This document shows positions 45,576 through 58,315 of a stretch of 64,000 nucleotides of DNA, one piece after another. Under the pieces are notes generated by a model. The model made no database searches. It saw only the letters and a list, made by a program, of their open reading frames with translations, and was not told the DNA's origin. Source of the stretch: Saturnia japonica (Eukaryota; Arthropoda; Insecta; Lepidoptera; Saturniidae); contig CM065310.1 of the NCBI GenBank assembly GCA_033032175.1, positions 1,674,001 to 1,738,000 on the forward strand, written 5' to 3'. How positions within the stretch are numbered: position 1 is the first letter of the stretch; every line of letters starts with the position of its first letter. The position numbers and the translations under genes are program-made.

Positions 45576-48500
45576 ATGTAAATAATTACTGCGTAATATC
45601 AAACGTGTGCGGAGCCACGGGCACATCGCTAGTTCGTATATATTTCCGTACGCATGAGTAGTACAGTAGCCGGCTGTAAATAATGCACATCGAGCTAAAG
45701 AGGGAGATAAGCAACCTTTGATTAGCAATAAGCATTAGCAATGAGCACTATTAATTTATCGTTTTCTTTCTGACTGGGAAACGAAAGGGGCCTCGCATCA
45801 GGATGTCGCCGACGTCTACATTTGGTCTAGCACCGCCACTGTTAGTAATTATTACAAATATATACTAATCGGGAATAGTAAACTCAGATATGTTGTTGAA
45901 AACGGCTGTTAACTAGCTAAGTTTAGGAAAGACAACTGGATTTCAAAGTTAACTAGTATTGAAGTGGTTTTGTTTTGCGTGAAACTTGCAAATGAAGGGA
46001 AATAGGGGACCAGGTGAGCTGTAAAAAAGTGTCCTACCAACATGCCTATTTTTTACTTACATTGTTACAATTTGAATGGCAAAATGGAAGAGAGACATGG
46101 CAGCGATTTGAAAATCATGCTTGGTTTTCATCATAAGGTTTGCTGGTACAATTAGCATTTCATCGTAATCTCACCAGATGTTAAGTGACGATGTCGTCTT
46201 AAATAGTAACACGCTAAACCTAGAGGGGCTGTCAAATGGAGCTGCCAGAACACTCCTATTGGTGTTTGGCGACAGATCTTCAACTTGAGAGTGGTAGCTA
46301 GCCAGGTAAGCATTAAAAAAATTTCATACAAATATTTGAGACTAGGCTTAATATTAATATTTAATTATATTACATAATATTGTCCATAAATAGGCGGTGA
46401 CAACTCTGCCCGATTAACATTTCATATGAATATCGGGCAAGCGTGAGTTGGACTTAAGCACCACGGGTTTCATTCCACCAAACAATATATTGGTTATGTA
46501 TTTGCCAAAAAAATCAATAAATTGCGTAAGCAGCACCATACAGTTTATAGAAGTGAAACTCCTTAGAAAGGGAGATGCAGATAGCCTAAACTGTGTATTA
46601 GATTTTAGCTGTCTTTTTCCTACTTTCTACGTTATGTCTTTTATCTCGCTCATATAACGAACTTTTATAACGTGGCGTTTGTTTGAAATTTGATTCTCAA
46701 TTATTCTCGTTCAAAAAAATTATCGTACCGCCGCTGAATCACACTGAATTACAGTTTACCCGCAGTCTTTCGTCTGTTAAGTCGGCGTTCCCTCCAAGGT
46801 CAGTATAGTCCACTCATTAAGAGATTCTTGCCTGCAGGCACTGGTCGAATACCAGCTCCGTTCACTGTCCATGTCACTGCCAGGCCATGCCATTAGCAGG
46901 CGAACACTGCAGCCGATCGTCAGTCAAGTAAACAACAAGATGGGGTTGCTCAAAAACTACTTTATTTATATGTACCCACATGAACATATTACAAACATAT
47001 TATGTGTAACCACCACAGTCAGTTCACCGGTAACTGCAAGTGTGTGTTTGATTTCGTCTTGAGGTTACGGACTGACCGGCCGATACCCGTCGTCTGAGAC
47101 TCGCGGCCACACACTAGCAGTTCGCTTAAGCCGTCATCAGTCCCATACCATAGATTTTAGTTTATTATTCTATTTTAATGTAACATTTCATGTCCGGCGA
47201 CATCACCAAACAATTAACTGCTATCATTCATAAACATCATCAATCATTCCACGAGCCACGGTCGCAGATGAAATTGTATCAAATCGCGAACATCTTCCCG
47301 ACTGTGCCACGCCATTTACTACTTGTCATTGCATCGTATTAATTTATATACAACATCTTTAGCAACAAATAAACAGGTGAAAAAACGCATCAAGGAAACA
47401 TAAAGTTCCAAAACTTTAAAAGAAACTGTGTACTGATTGATCTGTGGCTAATATCCGCCGGCCAACTCTCTTGCCTCTGCCCTTAAGAAATATCACTTCA
47501 ACAATTTTTTCATGCATTTTTAATCGTAGCACGGCACAGTGACTACACAGTGCCTGATGGTACAATGCTGGGACTGTTTAAATGTCTCTTCACGTTATGC
47601 TTGAAGGACTATAAAAAAGTCAGCGAAACCATTTATGTCTTATCTTCTAAGGGCCATCCACAATAAGCATTTTTATCTTTAAAAAAACCAGGAGTGGGCT
47701 TAGCAGGATTCAGCGTGTGCCCGACCGACGACATTCTGTAGTCCACGCGATCGCAGCCGCGGGCACAGCTAGTTACAAAATAAATATGTAATGTGTAATA
47801 TGGGCGCTGTTTACACGGCCTTTATTAAATAAATAATTACATACAACTATCAAACTTGATATGTATGTACTATGTGGTGTAAATAAAGAAATAATAAGAA
47901 CTTGACAAGTGTGAGTAAGGTTCGTTGGGTTCCGCCCGGTCGGCATGATAGCAAGAACTGACGATGGATTGTAGATCCCAGGGTAGTCGCCGATGTTATT
48001 GGAATACACTGTGGTCACCATCAGATGTAGTGTCGCTACTTTGCCGTGCTAAGAATTTTTTTTTTTTGTGCGGTACCCTAATTCTTTTTCTAAAATAAGA
48101 GTACACTAAATTACTCCTTACAACATTAGCTATCTACCAGTGAAAGTTCCGTGAAAATCAGTCCAACCGTTTCCGAGATTGCACGGAACAAACACAGACT
48201 GATAAAATTTTAATTTTTTTATTATAGGTATCGTATATACTTTCATATGCACTTATATAGTAAAAAACTATTATTTCAACATTACAAACAGACACTTCAA
48301 TGTTATTAAATAAATAGATTATTTATATTAAACATATTATCGTTATCAAAGTAAATAAAAAAATAACAAGGTGGTAGCGTATTTTCTATTGCCCGCGTGG
48401 CTAGCTACCACCCTCAAGTTGAAAATCTGTCGCCAAACACAAATAGGTGAGTTCCGGAAGCTGCACTTAGAAGCCAGAGCTTAACGTGTCTTGGGCTACA

Positions 48501-49214
48501 TCGTCACTTATCACTTACTTACATATGTGAGATTGAGATCAAACGGCAGAGCCCATATAATAACAAAAAATATATATTTTTATCGATTAAGCAAAAAAGA
48601 AAGGACGTTGAATACCACGTTCTCCCTCCTTTATACTTTAACTAGCTGACCCGTGTAACTTCGTCAGCGTCAGGACATAGGCAGAGTACAAATAACAATT
48701 AAAGTATGCACCTATAGTACAATTTAGAGGTCCCATGCCGCCCGCCTGTCACTTCATTCCGCTAAAATGCACGCTCGTTAATTAATTATTTTGCTGCGGA
48801 GTTAATTTAAAAGTGCGATAGCTCCTAACATATTCATTGAAATCAAATGACGTAAAGGGAAATTTTGTTCTATATTAAATACTTGTGATGAATAACGTAT
48901 TTATTTCGATATGGATTAATACCATGTTTATTAAAAATACCTTCGCAAATAATGCTTCTGGTATTACACAAGCGTCTATAACTTACGGTAGCCGCTTACC
49001 ATCAGACGGGCCGGGCCGTATGCTTGTTTACCACCTTTGTTGTATAAAAAAACAATTTTATTTTTTTAACTAGTTTTGCTCCAATTATTTTTTCAAATTA
49101 TAATATATCCTATGTTACTCGCTGATACTGTAATTTTATATTGGTGATAGAATTTTTAAAATATCTCCAGTGGCTTTTGAGTTTATCGATTACAAAGAAC
49201 ATAACATACCATCA

Positions 49215-49425
49215 CGCCTGTATTCCCCGAAGGGTTAGGCAGAGGTGTACTAATGTACACCCACAATTCGCCGAGTATGTTTTAGGTTCCATGTAATAGA
49301 CCAAACTCCGAGCTGCTACTGAGAATTTCAAAGGAAAACCCCAATAATACTTTTCTCGACCTGGGATTCGAACCCAGGACCTCGCTCATAGCAGTCGCGC
49401 TAACGACCACTAGGCTAATGAGGCA
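49215..49425 (-). repeat. tRNA-derived SINE, copy 3 (best preserved)
   Basis: On the minus strand: TGCCTCATTAGCCTAGTGGT (A box), TTAGCGCGACTGCTATGAG, GGTTCGAATCCCAGGTCG (B box), then a body ending near CTAACCCTTCGGGGAATAC. Matches 13450-13655 and 16585-16785. The tRNA-like head lacks a foldable acceptor stem, so it is not a tRNA gene. Confidence 0.75.
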
Positions 49426-49712
49426 GAACAAACAAAAAATCAAATCTTTTCTCTTTATAATGTAGGTACTTATGAAAAACATTTCATTTCGACATTGCAT
49501 AGATTAGAGGTACTTACGTAAAAACACAATTATAAATTATATTTGTTTCTGTTTTCTAAATATGACATAAAGTAGTTATAAGTTTGTATTTTGGGAAGGA
49601 ACGTGTGTGTTTGGTATTCTCCGAGAATTTGCAAGTCATGCTATTGTCATTCATATGTATCTGTGGGTGTCCTTCACCGAGCGTCACGAATACCGACTCT
49701 AACAACAATCAC

Positions 49713-49751
49713 TATAAAAACTATGAGCTCCCTCCTCCCGCTTTATTCAGT
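49713..49751 (+). promoter_or_regulatory. GST core promoter: TATA box and TCAGT initiator
   Basis: TATAAAA at 49713-49719 and the arthropod initiator TCAGT at 49747-49751, placing +1 at about 49749, 36 bp downstream of the first T of the TATA box (slightly longer than usual). A short leader exon with a good donor follows. The link to the GST is by position and strand. Confidence 0.6.
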
Positions 49752-49825
49752 TTGAATTCGTTGCTGTGGCAGAGCGTGTTCTCGTGTGCCCGTTTCTTGT
49801 TTAAAAAATCAACTGTTAAAAACAT
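49749..49825 (+). other. Putative 5' noncoding exon of the GST gene
   Basis: From the initiator to a gtaagt donor at 49826. It contains an ATG at 49824 that is cut by the donor (ATG split as AT|G). The next acceptor that fits is gtcggcag at 53461, four bases before the GST start codon. A leader exon and long first intron are common for insect GST genes. The 3.6-kb intron holds repeats only. Confidence 0.55.
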
Positions 49826-50499
49826 GTAAGTCCTTTTTAATAAGTACATAATATTAATTACTTAAACAGTTTTACTTTTTTTTATGAGCTTTACAAACTT
49901 AATTCTTTGACTTAAGTATTATTAGTGTTGTATTTTTAATTGTAATCTGTTTCTAAAATGTAAATGGGTATTGCGTAAAAAAACCACTCCCTAATTTTAT
50001 TTTCTTCGAACGTTACGTATTATATAAGGTGTAGAAATACATTCCCACGCTAAAATCGTTTTTTTTTTATTATTTTTTTTGTAAAAATGTCGGTCGTGTT
50101 TCGGCCGCCGTAGTATGTATTATGTACATTAGGCAAGTGAAACAATGTGCCGGTAAGTTAAATGAAGTGAAAGCTACTAAACTAGGTGACCGGCCGCGGC
50201 CCAACCACGCAAATACATAAACGTACTTGTATCTCGAATTGTATCATTTCAATTTAGTTTCGATTCTTACGAAAGCCGGTTAATTGATTAATTTGGACCT
50301 TGTGTAATGTATTTAAGCGAAACCATTATTAGAAACACGGAAAATACGTGTTAAAACTGGATAATAATTAAAAAACTTTATACCTATTACTTGTATTTAA
50401 ATACCTGTTTATGATTAATATTACTAGGAATCAACTCCTGCTTCGCACGGATGCAAGATGAGAAATATTTAAATAATAAAAATAAACAAAATTATCGTC

Positions 50500-50736
50500 G
50501 TCCTACCCGCTTTATATCAAATTAATCATCGTCTTACCCGCTTTATACCAAATTAATCATAAGAAGTTAGATTATGTACTAATAAGTTTACAATATCAAT
50601 TTATACGATGATTAACTAAATTATTAATTATTAATTATATGTATAATAATAAGGTATAGGTAAACTAGGATAACACTGCGAGTAATTATTATAAATCACA
50701 ACCTCTGGGCGCTTATGTGTTACTTGCTAACACCTA
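50500..50736 (+). repeat. Intra-intron duplication, copy 1
   Basis: Two ~32-bp units ending CCCGCTTTATATCAAATTAA and CCCGCTTTATACCAAATTAA, then TTAGATTATGTACTAATAAG through CTCTGGGCGCTTATGTGTTA. The same block is at 52889-53148. Confidence 0.8.
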
Positions 50737-51417
50737 CTAAAGAGCCGAGAGGTCGCGGGTTCGATCCCCGCATACGACTGAAATTTTTACGACTTGAAAC
50801 TGATGAGCATAATTGTCTGATGTACGTCTGGTTGTTTAATATCTATATATGTATGTATATCAGCTGTTTAGTTAGCACAATAAAAGCTTTGCTTAGTATA
50901 TAAATATGTCTTTCATGAATGATGCTCACACAATTTCGCACACGGCCATTTTTAAGGTTCTGTACCTCATAACGAAAAGAAAAACTGAACTGTTATAGGA
51001 TTACCGCGCGCTTTACATTCTTGAATTTTGGGATGAATGAAGGTCTTTTAACAAAAATTAAGGAATAAATTTGAAAAATAATGAATTTTTAGTCCCACGT
51101 CAAGTTATATTAAGTTTAATTTTTCTCTCGAAAACAACTCTAGGTATAAAGTTACACTTAATCGTGTAATTTAATCAGTTCGTAACACTAAGTTCGCAAG
51201 TTCTACTCCATACTTGAATGACTTTTTAAATTCATTTTAATATTGTAATTAACGAGAGAAAAGTCACGGGTGGTTGCTAGTCTATATTATTATTATAAAG
51301 AGGTAATGTTTGTATGTCTATAGAACGTAATTTCACGATCCTTTTATCCGATTCTAAATATTATTTTACTTAAAGAATATGTAGGCTATATCTTATTGCT
51401 ATTAAGTTTTACATTAT

Positions 51418-51890
51418 ACCAGCAGTGACCCCCGGTTTCGCCCGTGTTAATTTTATCAGACAAACACCGCGCCACGCTCCCGCCGCCAACGCACTCGTGT
51501 AGCGTATCATAATCACATTTCCCGCAAGTGCAAATTATTTGAATTTTTCATTATCTCCCAAACGATGTGTTTAAATATGTTATAAAGAGAAAAATTTTAC
51601 TTCATAAAATATTCCCTAAGATGAAGTACCTTTTGTTCATAAGGATTAGATCACTTATTAATTTTCAACAAAGGTTTGACTAAGGAGCAATAATTTTCTA
51701 GAACATTATATTTACGTATCATTAACCATTACGCCAGCGGCATATATTCCTGAGGAATATAGGCTATCATATACAACAATAATTTTTCGAATCCGACTGG
51801 TAGTTCCAGAAGTTAGAGTGTTTAAACAAACAAACAAACAAAAAAAACACTTTTGCACTCACTTTATTATAATTTATTAGTATTAGTATA
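51418..51890 (+). repeat. Dispersed repeat (CGGTTTCACCCG family), second long copy
   Basis: CCCCGGTTTCGCCCGTGTTA, GACAAACACCGCGCCACG, CGTATCATTAACCATTACGC and AATCCGACTGGTAGTTCCAG in family order, ending with (AAAC)n-like sequence. Matches 9129-9775. Confidence 0.65.
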
Positions 51891-52265
51891 AATTTAATAC
51901 GCACGAAGTCGTAGTTTGTTGCTGGTTTATTTATAAACGTCTGATCACAGTTCCAACTTGTATTAAGTGACCCCGATTAAATTTCAATGCCGATGATTTC
52001 GAACTGTAATTACTCACAGTTAAAGTCATTGTATCAAAACTACGTAAAAAAATATATGAAAATTGTCGTGAAATCAATTAGTTTCAATTTCCGTATTTAC
52101 TATTGCCGACGTTACATTTTTTGTTGCCAGTGCACTTCCGCGCTATGGTAAAAAGTAAAAAGGAAAACCTTGATACTTTGAATTGTTTGTGAAAGCCAAT
52201 TCATGAAATGGTTTTGATTACAATATTATTGAATAACCTTTATCTTTGTCTTCTTTTTGATTAAT

Positions 52266-52485
52266 GGCAACTGCGCATGTCCACAATTCTGCCAACGTCG
52301 AAGAATATTTTTCTGTTTAATTTTGTAATCTTCAAGATGGCGGCTCCCTAGTTCAAAATGTCCATGGAGTTTTCATGGTAACTTAAAATGCATGTTACTA
52401 GTTATTATTTATAATCCACTTCACTTGTACACAATAAACCAATCGACATCGCGTAAAATGCCTTAAAAATTACATAATATTTGGC
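52266..52485 (+). repeat. Dispersed repeat (AAGATGGCGGC family), copy 2
   Basis: TGGCAACTGCGCATG, CACAATTCTGCCAACG, CAAGATGGCGGCTCCC and CCACTTCACTTGTACACAAT correspond in order to 13812-14047. Confidence 0.5.
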
Positions 52486-52888
52486 CAATTATTAAAAGAT
52501 TAGTTATTAATTCAAATAAAATCAATGAAAGATCAAGATATCGAGCAAAATCATTAACAAGAAAACAAAAACGCGGCTGCAACAAAAAAAATGACTAAAA
52601 AATAAAATCTTTTTTAATTTTTATTCCCAGAAGTCAGTCCTACGTAATATTTACATCGAATTTGAATAAAAAGCAAAAACAAAATCTTTATTGATTTTGT
52701 TGCAGTCAAGTTTTTTCTTTCTTTTTTAATAATTTACGTTCTAGATTGAACACAGAGATCTAAGATTGTGTTAAAACTTGTGGGTCTTGTGGAATAATAG
52801 TCCAATAGTTTAATATTCGTGGTTTATTCAGACAGAGTATCGTTGTCTAAGAGGTTACTTTCACGAATGAATACATCAAGGCTTGACC

Positions 52889-53148
52889 TACCCGCTTTTA
52901 TATCAAAATAATCGCAGTCCTACCCGCTTTATATAAAATTAATCATTGTCCTACCCGCTTTATATAAAATTAATCGTAAGTCAGATTATGTACTAATAAG
53001 TTTACAAATCAATTTATATGATGATTAACCAAATTATTAATTATGAATTATATGTATAATAATAAGGTATAGGTAAATAACTAGGATAACACTGCGAGTA
53101 ACTATTATAAATCACAATCTCTGGGCGCTTATGTGTTACTTGCTAACA
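52889..53148 (+). repeat. Intra-intron duplication, copy 2
   Basis: Three ~31-bp units with CCTACCCGCTTTATAT...AAATTAATC, then the same ~190-bp block as copy 1 up to GGGCGCTTATGTGTTACTTG. Copies differ by a few substitutions and by one unit of the 31-bp repeat. Confidence 0.8.
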
Positions 53149-53465
53149 ATTGACATTTTGGTACAATTGCAGTGTTCTACTTTACGTGTCATTGCATAGT
53201 TCAGGACTAACGAGAGGTACTTATGTTAATGAAAACTTTGAAATTATTTAATTCTCAACCGATTCTGATCAATTTTTTGAGATGGGAAGCATACGTTATT
53301 TCTTAACAATATTGATAATATGCTAAAAGAATCGCCAATAGTAAGTACATTTAGGAATCGTAAAAAAAGCCGATTTTTATTTCGATTTTTAAAATAAATG
53401 TTTTTACATCGTATCAGTAGTCGATCCTAACATTAGCGTATTCTTGTTCTTTTGTCGGCAGTATA

Positions 53466-53606
53466 ATGACCATCGATCTGTACTACGTTCCCGGATCGTC
53501 TCCCTGCAGAGCTGTCCTGCTCACAGCCAAGGCGCTGAACCTCAATCTGAACCTGAAGCTGGTCGATCTCCACCATGGGGAGCACCTGAAGCCGGAATTC
53601 TTGAAG
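53466..53606 (+). CDS. Delta-class glutathione S-transferase, first coding exon (3'-partial)
   Basis: 47 codons from ATG at 53466, four bases after a gtcggcag acceptor, to a gtaaac donor at 53607. The product begins [20 protein letters not shown], continues [20 protein letters not shown] and ends LKPEFLK. This is the thioredoxin-like N-terminal half-domain of delta GSTs: Ser11 in PGSSPCR is the expected catalytic Ser that activates glutathione, and EHLKPEFLK is shared with fly GstD proteins. A full enzyme has ~215 residues; the NPQHTVPTL and C-terminal helical parts should be in later exons but are not visible in the next 10.4 kb. Cytosolic detoxification enzyme by family. Class assignment is firm, the specific gene is not. 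Confidence 0.92.
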
Positions 53607-53799
53607 GTAAACTAATGGAATTAAAAAAAAACGTGTGCAGTTCACACGTGGTAGAAATGAAACCTTCACAAAACAAACATATTCACATAAACGATACACG
53701 TGAACAATACACCACGCTGGGTATGACATATTTTCTCGAGGCTTCGTAATACGCGGGCGTACACCCACGTTTCTTTTTATATACATAATTATAACTCAT

Positions 53800-53935
53800 A
53801 TGACAGACAAGCAAACGGCCCGCCTAATGGTAAGTGGCTACCGTAGCCTATAGACGCTTGTAATAATACTATAGGTATCACTACCGCGTTGCTGAACCCC
53901 CTACCCTAAGGAGTTCTGGAAACCTTATTGACAGC
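53800..53935 (-). repeat. Dispersed repeat, reversed copy of the 1621-1735 family
   Basis: TAGACGCTTGTAATAATACTATAGGT, CGCGTTGCTGAACCCCCTACC and GAGTTCTGGAAACC are the reverse of the family words seen at 1621-1735 and 13715-13815. Confidence 0.6.
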
Positions 53936-54009
53936 AGAGAAACAACAGTAGGTTATTTGGTGGCGAACTTAAGTAGAAAGAGGTATTCTTACTTCTTGTG
54001 CTATTTTAA

Positions 54010-54505
54010 TACTAGCTATGCCCGCGGCTTCGCTCACGTGGACTACAAAATGCCATCGATCGAGCACACGCGCGAATCTTGCTCCCCCGCTCCCTATTTT
54101 AAAGACAAAAATGCGTAATGTGGGTGTTCCTTAGAAGATAGACATATACTCTCGCTGACTTTTTTGTATGTCTTTTTAATGCCTACAATTATGTAGTACA
54201 TTAATTTAATATATCTTTTATGGTTTACTCAGCGTAAGCCATTTACGCGCCCAAATTGATTCACCATTAATAGTATTTTTATATGCGCAAAACCCTAATT
54301 ATTTTTCTACAATAAAAGTAACCTAAGTTATTCCTTAAAACATCAGCTATCTACCAGTGAGAGTTCCGTCAAAATCGGTTGAACCGTTTCGGAGATTACC
54401 CGGGACAAACAGACAGACAGAAAGATAGACAGACAAAAATTTAAAAAATTGTTATTTTGACATTACAAGCAGACACTTCAATTTTGTTAATTGTAATAGA
54501 CTAGT
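54010..54505 (+). repeat. Dispersed repeat (CCGCGGCTTCGCTC family), longest plus-strand copy
   Basis: Begins CTAGCTATGCCCGCGGCTTC, passes AAAGACAAAAATGCG, TGGTTTACTCAGCGTAAGCC and CAGCTATCTACCAGTGAGAG, and ends AACCGTTTCGGAGATTACCC with CAGACAGACAG and CATTACAAGCAGACACTTC. It is the reference copy for the fragments at 27590, 28745, 40495, 47620 and 48065. Confidence 0.7.
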
Positions 54506-54859
54506 AGGTAGTCATTATTATCATATTCAACTCGCGAATGAATTGTGTATGAAAAATTATCGTTGTCGTTTTGTGTTATTTATTGTCTCCAGTGAAAGTC
54601 AAACGGGTTGAAACTTTAGTATTTACACAGTTGCATAAAACAGAAGAACTAACACAGTATACAATTAAAGCGATTGCTTAATATTAATATTTGCATAAGG
54701 TACGGTTGAAAACGTCAAACATTAATATTGGAAAAAAATTCTTGAGCGAACTTCAATTTTTTTAAAATATAAGTACAAGAATAAACCCTAGTGTTAAGGC
54801 TAAAAGGCGCATACGACGATCATATGCACAATGATACAGCATCTATCCTTTTTCCTCGT

Positions 54860-57800
54860 ATCTGTCTATCCTTGTCTACCCCCTACCTTTTCGCCGACGT
54901 CAGTTCGCCTTTAAAATTGCAACGGCAAACACAGAGTGACTGCGGTGTTTAATTAAAATAAACTTTACTTCAAAAAACTTGAATAAATTATCGTGCATGG
55001 TGCGTGGTGACACAGAAGTGAACACAAGAGGAGGCCTCCAAAGTGCGTAAAAGCTGTTGTTCGGTGAGTCCCTTTTTTCTCCATTCTATAAATTCCAGTA
55101 TTCCGTGTCATTGTGCATATATTGTAATCGACCAGGGAAATTGCCCCCAACCAACAATTCGGCTAGTTTATGAAAGAAAACGAACCAGCGCTTACACCTA
55201 GCGAGAAAGGAAAAAAAAAACACATTACGACCTATTTTTAGGACTATTAAAATTCATGAGCAAACTTAGAAAAAATTATCGCTAAATTAATCTTGAATGC
55301 ATGAAAGCATTATAACCTTCATAGTTTAATAGGAGACTCGAAAAATAAATAGTTTTTTTGTACCACCCTTATATTTACATATTATGAGTACCTACCTACC
55401 TATTATATTATGTAGTTGTGTTGTAGTGTCGATTTGTTTGTGAGCATGAATCATTGTTTTCGAGTAGACACAGCTGCATTTCTTCCAGTAATGAAGCAGC
55501 AGTATTCGTAAATGGTAACATACGAGCCGTTCCAAGTAAATTCTTGAAGTAATGAGTATTATTTTTTAACGGGTATGTCTTCTGTTTTGTTTGTTTTTCT
55601 TAAATGACCTTGAATTACAAGTATATTCAGAATAATCGCCGGCCGTTTAAGTTCTCGAACAACTGTAGGATAAAATTATTTAGATTTCAATTAAAAAGCA
55701 TTACTATATAATTACATGAAATACCATATTTATCGATCAGACGTATTTTGCCGCTTTTGATTCTCTACTTTAAACGACTCAAATCTGTATCACTCATTAT
55801 GACATAAGAATATTGTAGTGTTAAATAGCATACATTCTTTATTTACTTAAAATAACCTTTACATGACGGTCAAAAACTATTTTATTCATTTTAGAGTACA
55901 GACGAAATTAAGTTTATGGTAAAACAACGAATAAAACCTTGTGTGTGTTTAATGAACCAACTAACCAATGTTTGAAATTATCTACAAGGAAACTACAAGC
56001 TACAAGGAAATATATATTATATTTTATGTAGGTAAATTAAGTAAACAATACAATATATTGTTACTACCTACGTATTAAGCAGTATACCTACAATTAATAA
56101 AGGTACCTAATTAATTTTGGTTTTAAATTCGGGACAAACATAAAAAAAAATCTATTACCTACTAAATAAAATAATATTAAATAATTCAGTCAAGTGACAA
56201 ATGGAATTAGTTTTAAATATTTCTGATAATTTCTTTTATATACATAATTACGTTATTGAAATGAAAACTTCTTTTTTCTCCTCCGGGATAAAAAGTTCAC
56301 TTTTAGTCCCTATCACGCGGGACAAAAGTACCCGATTCTCTCCCGGTGAGATGGCAAATGTGCGCATGCGTGTACTTTACTTTATCTCCCGGTAACCTAG
56401 CAACTGCGTGTTTATATATAAAATATATAAACTTTTCATCCCGGTTAAGAAAAAAATTGTAAACGCACCTAGGGAGAAAAGTCGATGAAACGAAAAAGCG
56501 AAAGCGACAGTAAAAAGAGATGGGCACATAAATAATGAATTTTATTACCTCAGCAAAAAGGCACGAAACAAAAACATTTTAGGCAACACTTATGACACAT
56601 TCTGATACTGATTGATATTGTTTTAGGTTACCAAGCTTATTTCAAATGTGCATTAATTGAAAATGATATTATTATAATGTATGTGCATTTTCAAAAACTT
56701 TAAATTAGTATGTATGTATTTGATCATTTTCTGAATTAAAAAACATAGATGTGAAGGTTTCACTTCTAACACGTGTGATTGCACGCATATTTTTTTATTG
56801 TATAATAACTGTATTATGTTACTTCCTAATCCGTGCGAAAACTAACAGCTATGACGTTAGATAAACAAATTATTTACGATGGATTTGCTTTAAGCACTTA
56901 TCGCCTTCGACAATCAAATATCTTAAAGAGGTTGATAATAATAGATTTTCATTAGCATCAACAGATGGCATGAACAGATAAGCTATTTGTTTTTTAAACT
57001 AAACGAGTACGTAGTTTTTAAAATATTTTGGATCATTAATTTTGATGAAGAATTAACAGAGTTATGGCGTTACCAGGAAAAACACCTTTGAGATCTGCCT
57101 GTCAAATTTAAATTTTAAATGAATTAAGGTAAAATTCTAAAATTTCAACCACAAGGCGACATCTAGATACAATAAATATGTATTTTTAACTGAAAAAAGT
57201 AAATAATTGTGCAGATATAAGTTTACAAAAAAAAAAAAAATGTGTGACTTGCGTTACATGATTACGTTGTTGAATTTTGATGAAGTGTCAAATGTGATCT
57301 ATTATATTGGCCCTGCTATAATATGATTAACTTTGACTAACAAAAGGTTAAAAATAAGAGATACTTACGCTGAAGTTGTCAGCAGATATGTTATAATTTA
57401 TAAAAGTCTCCAAATAATTCAAATGTACCTACATTCTAATTTGAACGTTAGTTTCTAACTCATGGAATATAAAATACTATAACAATTAATGAAGATCATT
57501 TAGGTTGAGGTAGATAAATATGTAAAACTCATTTCGATGTGGGATGAATGAACTTTTAAGGGGGCAATTTGTTTCCATTGAACAAACCAATAAGTTGGTA
57601 AACAAAATGTAGCGAAATATGTACATTATCATGAAATCTTATCAGTTCGTGTATTATGCTGTTTATAAAACAGTTATCATTTACGTCGCTATATTTAAAC
57701 AATATGCTTGTTATTACATTAAGTTATCGCGATGTTTCTAGAATTTGAAACTCATCCTTAAATATAGTGTTTTAAACTTAGTACATCGATGTTTATTCGA

Positions 57801-58315
57801 TGCAGGTACCTAATAATTTGCAAATAAACATCAATTTATAAACAATGATTTTTTCAAGCATCAAGATTTTCAAGATCTCGGGATCGGAGCTAAACTGAAA
57901 AAAAGTAGGACACTAAAAACCAACCAAATACATAATATCTAAATGTATATAAAAGTAAACCGTGACTAACTGATCTATCAACACATAATAAACCACCGAA
58001 CGGCCTGTAGAGTGTAGCGCAGCGTTCAAAAGCATTGAGCCGTCTCTTGCGGTCCAACTGACGGACTTTTAAGCATTATTATGCAGTCTGACGATGTTTT
58101 TCTTGTTATATTAATCATAAATAATAACCACTACCAATTTCAGATTGTATAATACTACTTTATTTTTATAATTTTACGATGACTGCTTATATATAACTGA
58201 CGACGACTTTATCAGCATATTGACATCGGACATTTTTCTTAAATTAACATTATAAATGAGTAATGTGATAATTTGTAGCATGTATACTGCTACAATTTCT
58301 ATAATATTTTTTTAT
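54860..58315. repeat. 3,456-bp tandem unit, copy 1
   Basis: Starts ATCTGTCTATCCTTGTCTAC and runs to TAATATTTTTTTAT just before the same words restart at 58316. Corresponding points are 3,454-3,457 bp apart throughout, with a few percent or less of differences. The longest frames (54965-55150 minus; 56201-56395 plus) are ~60 codons, keep no known motif and are probably chance. Contents: AT-rich sequence, a patch with CCCTATCACGCGGGACAAAA (about 56280-56400), an interspersed piece shared with 34150-34480, and a near-end hairpin GTAGCATGTATACTGCTAC. Confidence 0.9.

Larger units (their letters stand above)
44593..49700. other. Intergenic stretch, no supported gene
   Basis: AT-rich with repeats only: a degenerate tandem array (45150-45575), dispersed repeats at 46155-46320, 47620-47770, 48065-48310, 48395-48540 and 48955-49025, and a SINE (49215-49425). 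Frames near 46448-46657 and 46871-47062 have no homology, promoter or splice context that I can see. Confidence 0.6.

Noticed and set aside
49360..49425. tRNA-like sequence with A and B boxes
   Set aside because: Three dispersed copies with a common 200-bp body and no foldable acceptor stem; this is a SINE head. The B-box-like GGGTTCGATCCCC at 50757 also lacks a tRNA fold.
54965..55150. 61-codon frame conserved in both tandem copies (also 58421-58606), and the 64-codon frame at 56201/59655
   Set aside because: Conservation follows from recent duplication of the whole unit; no motif, and the second frame already carries replacements between copies.
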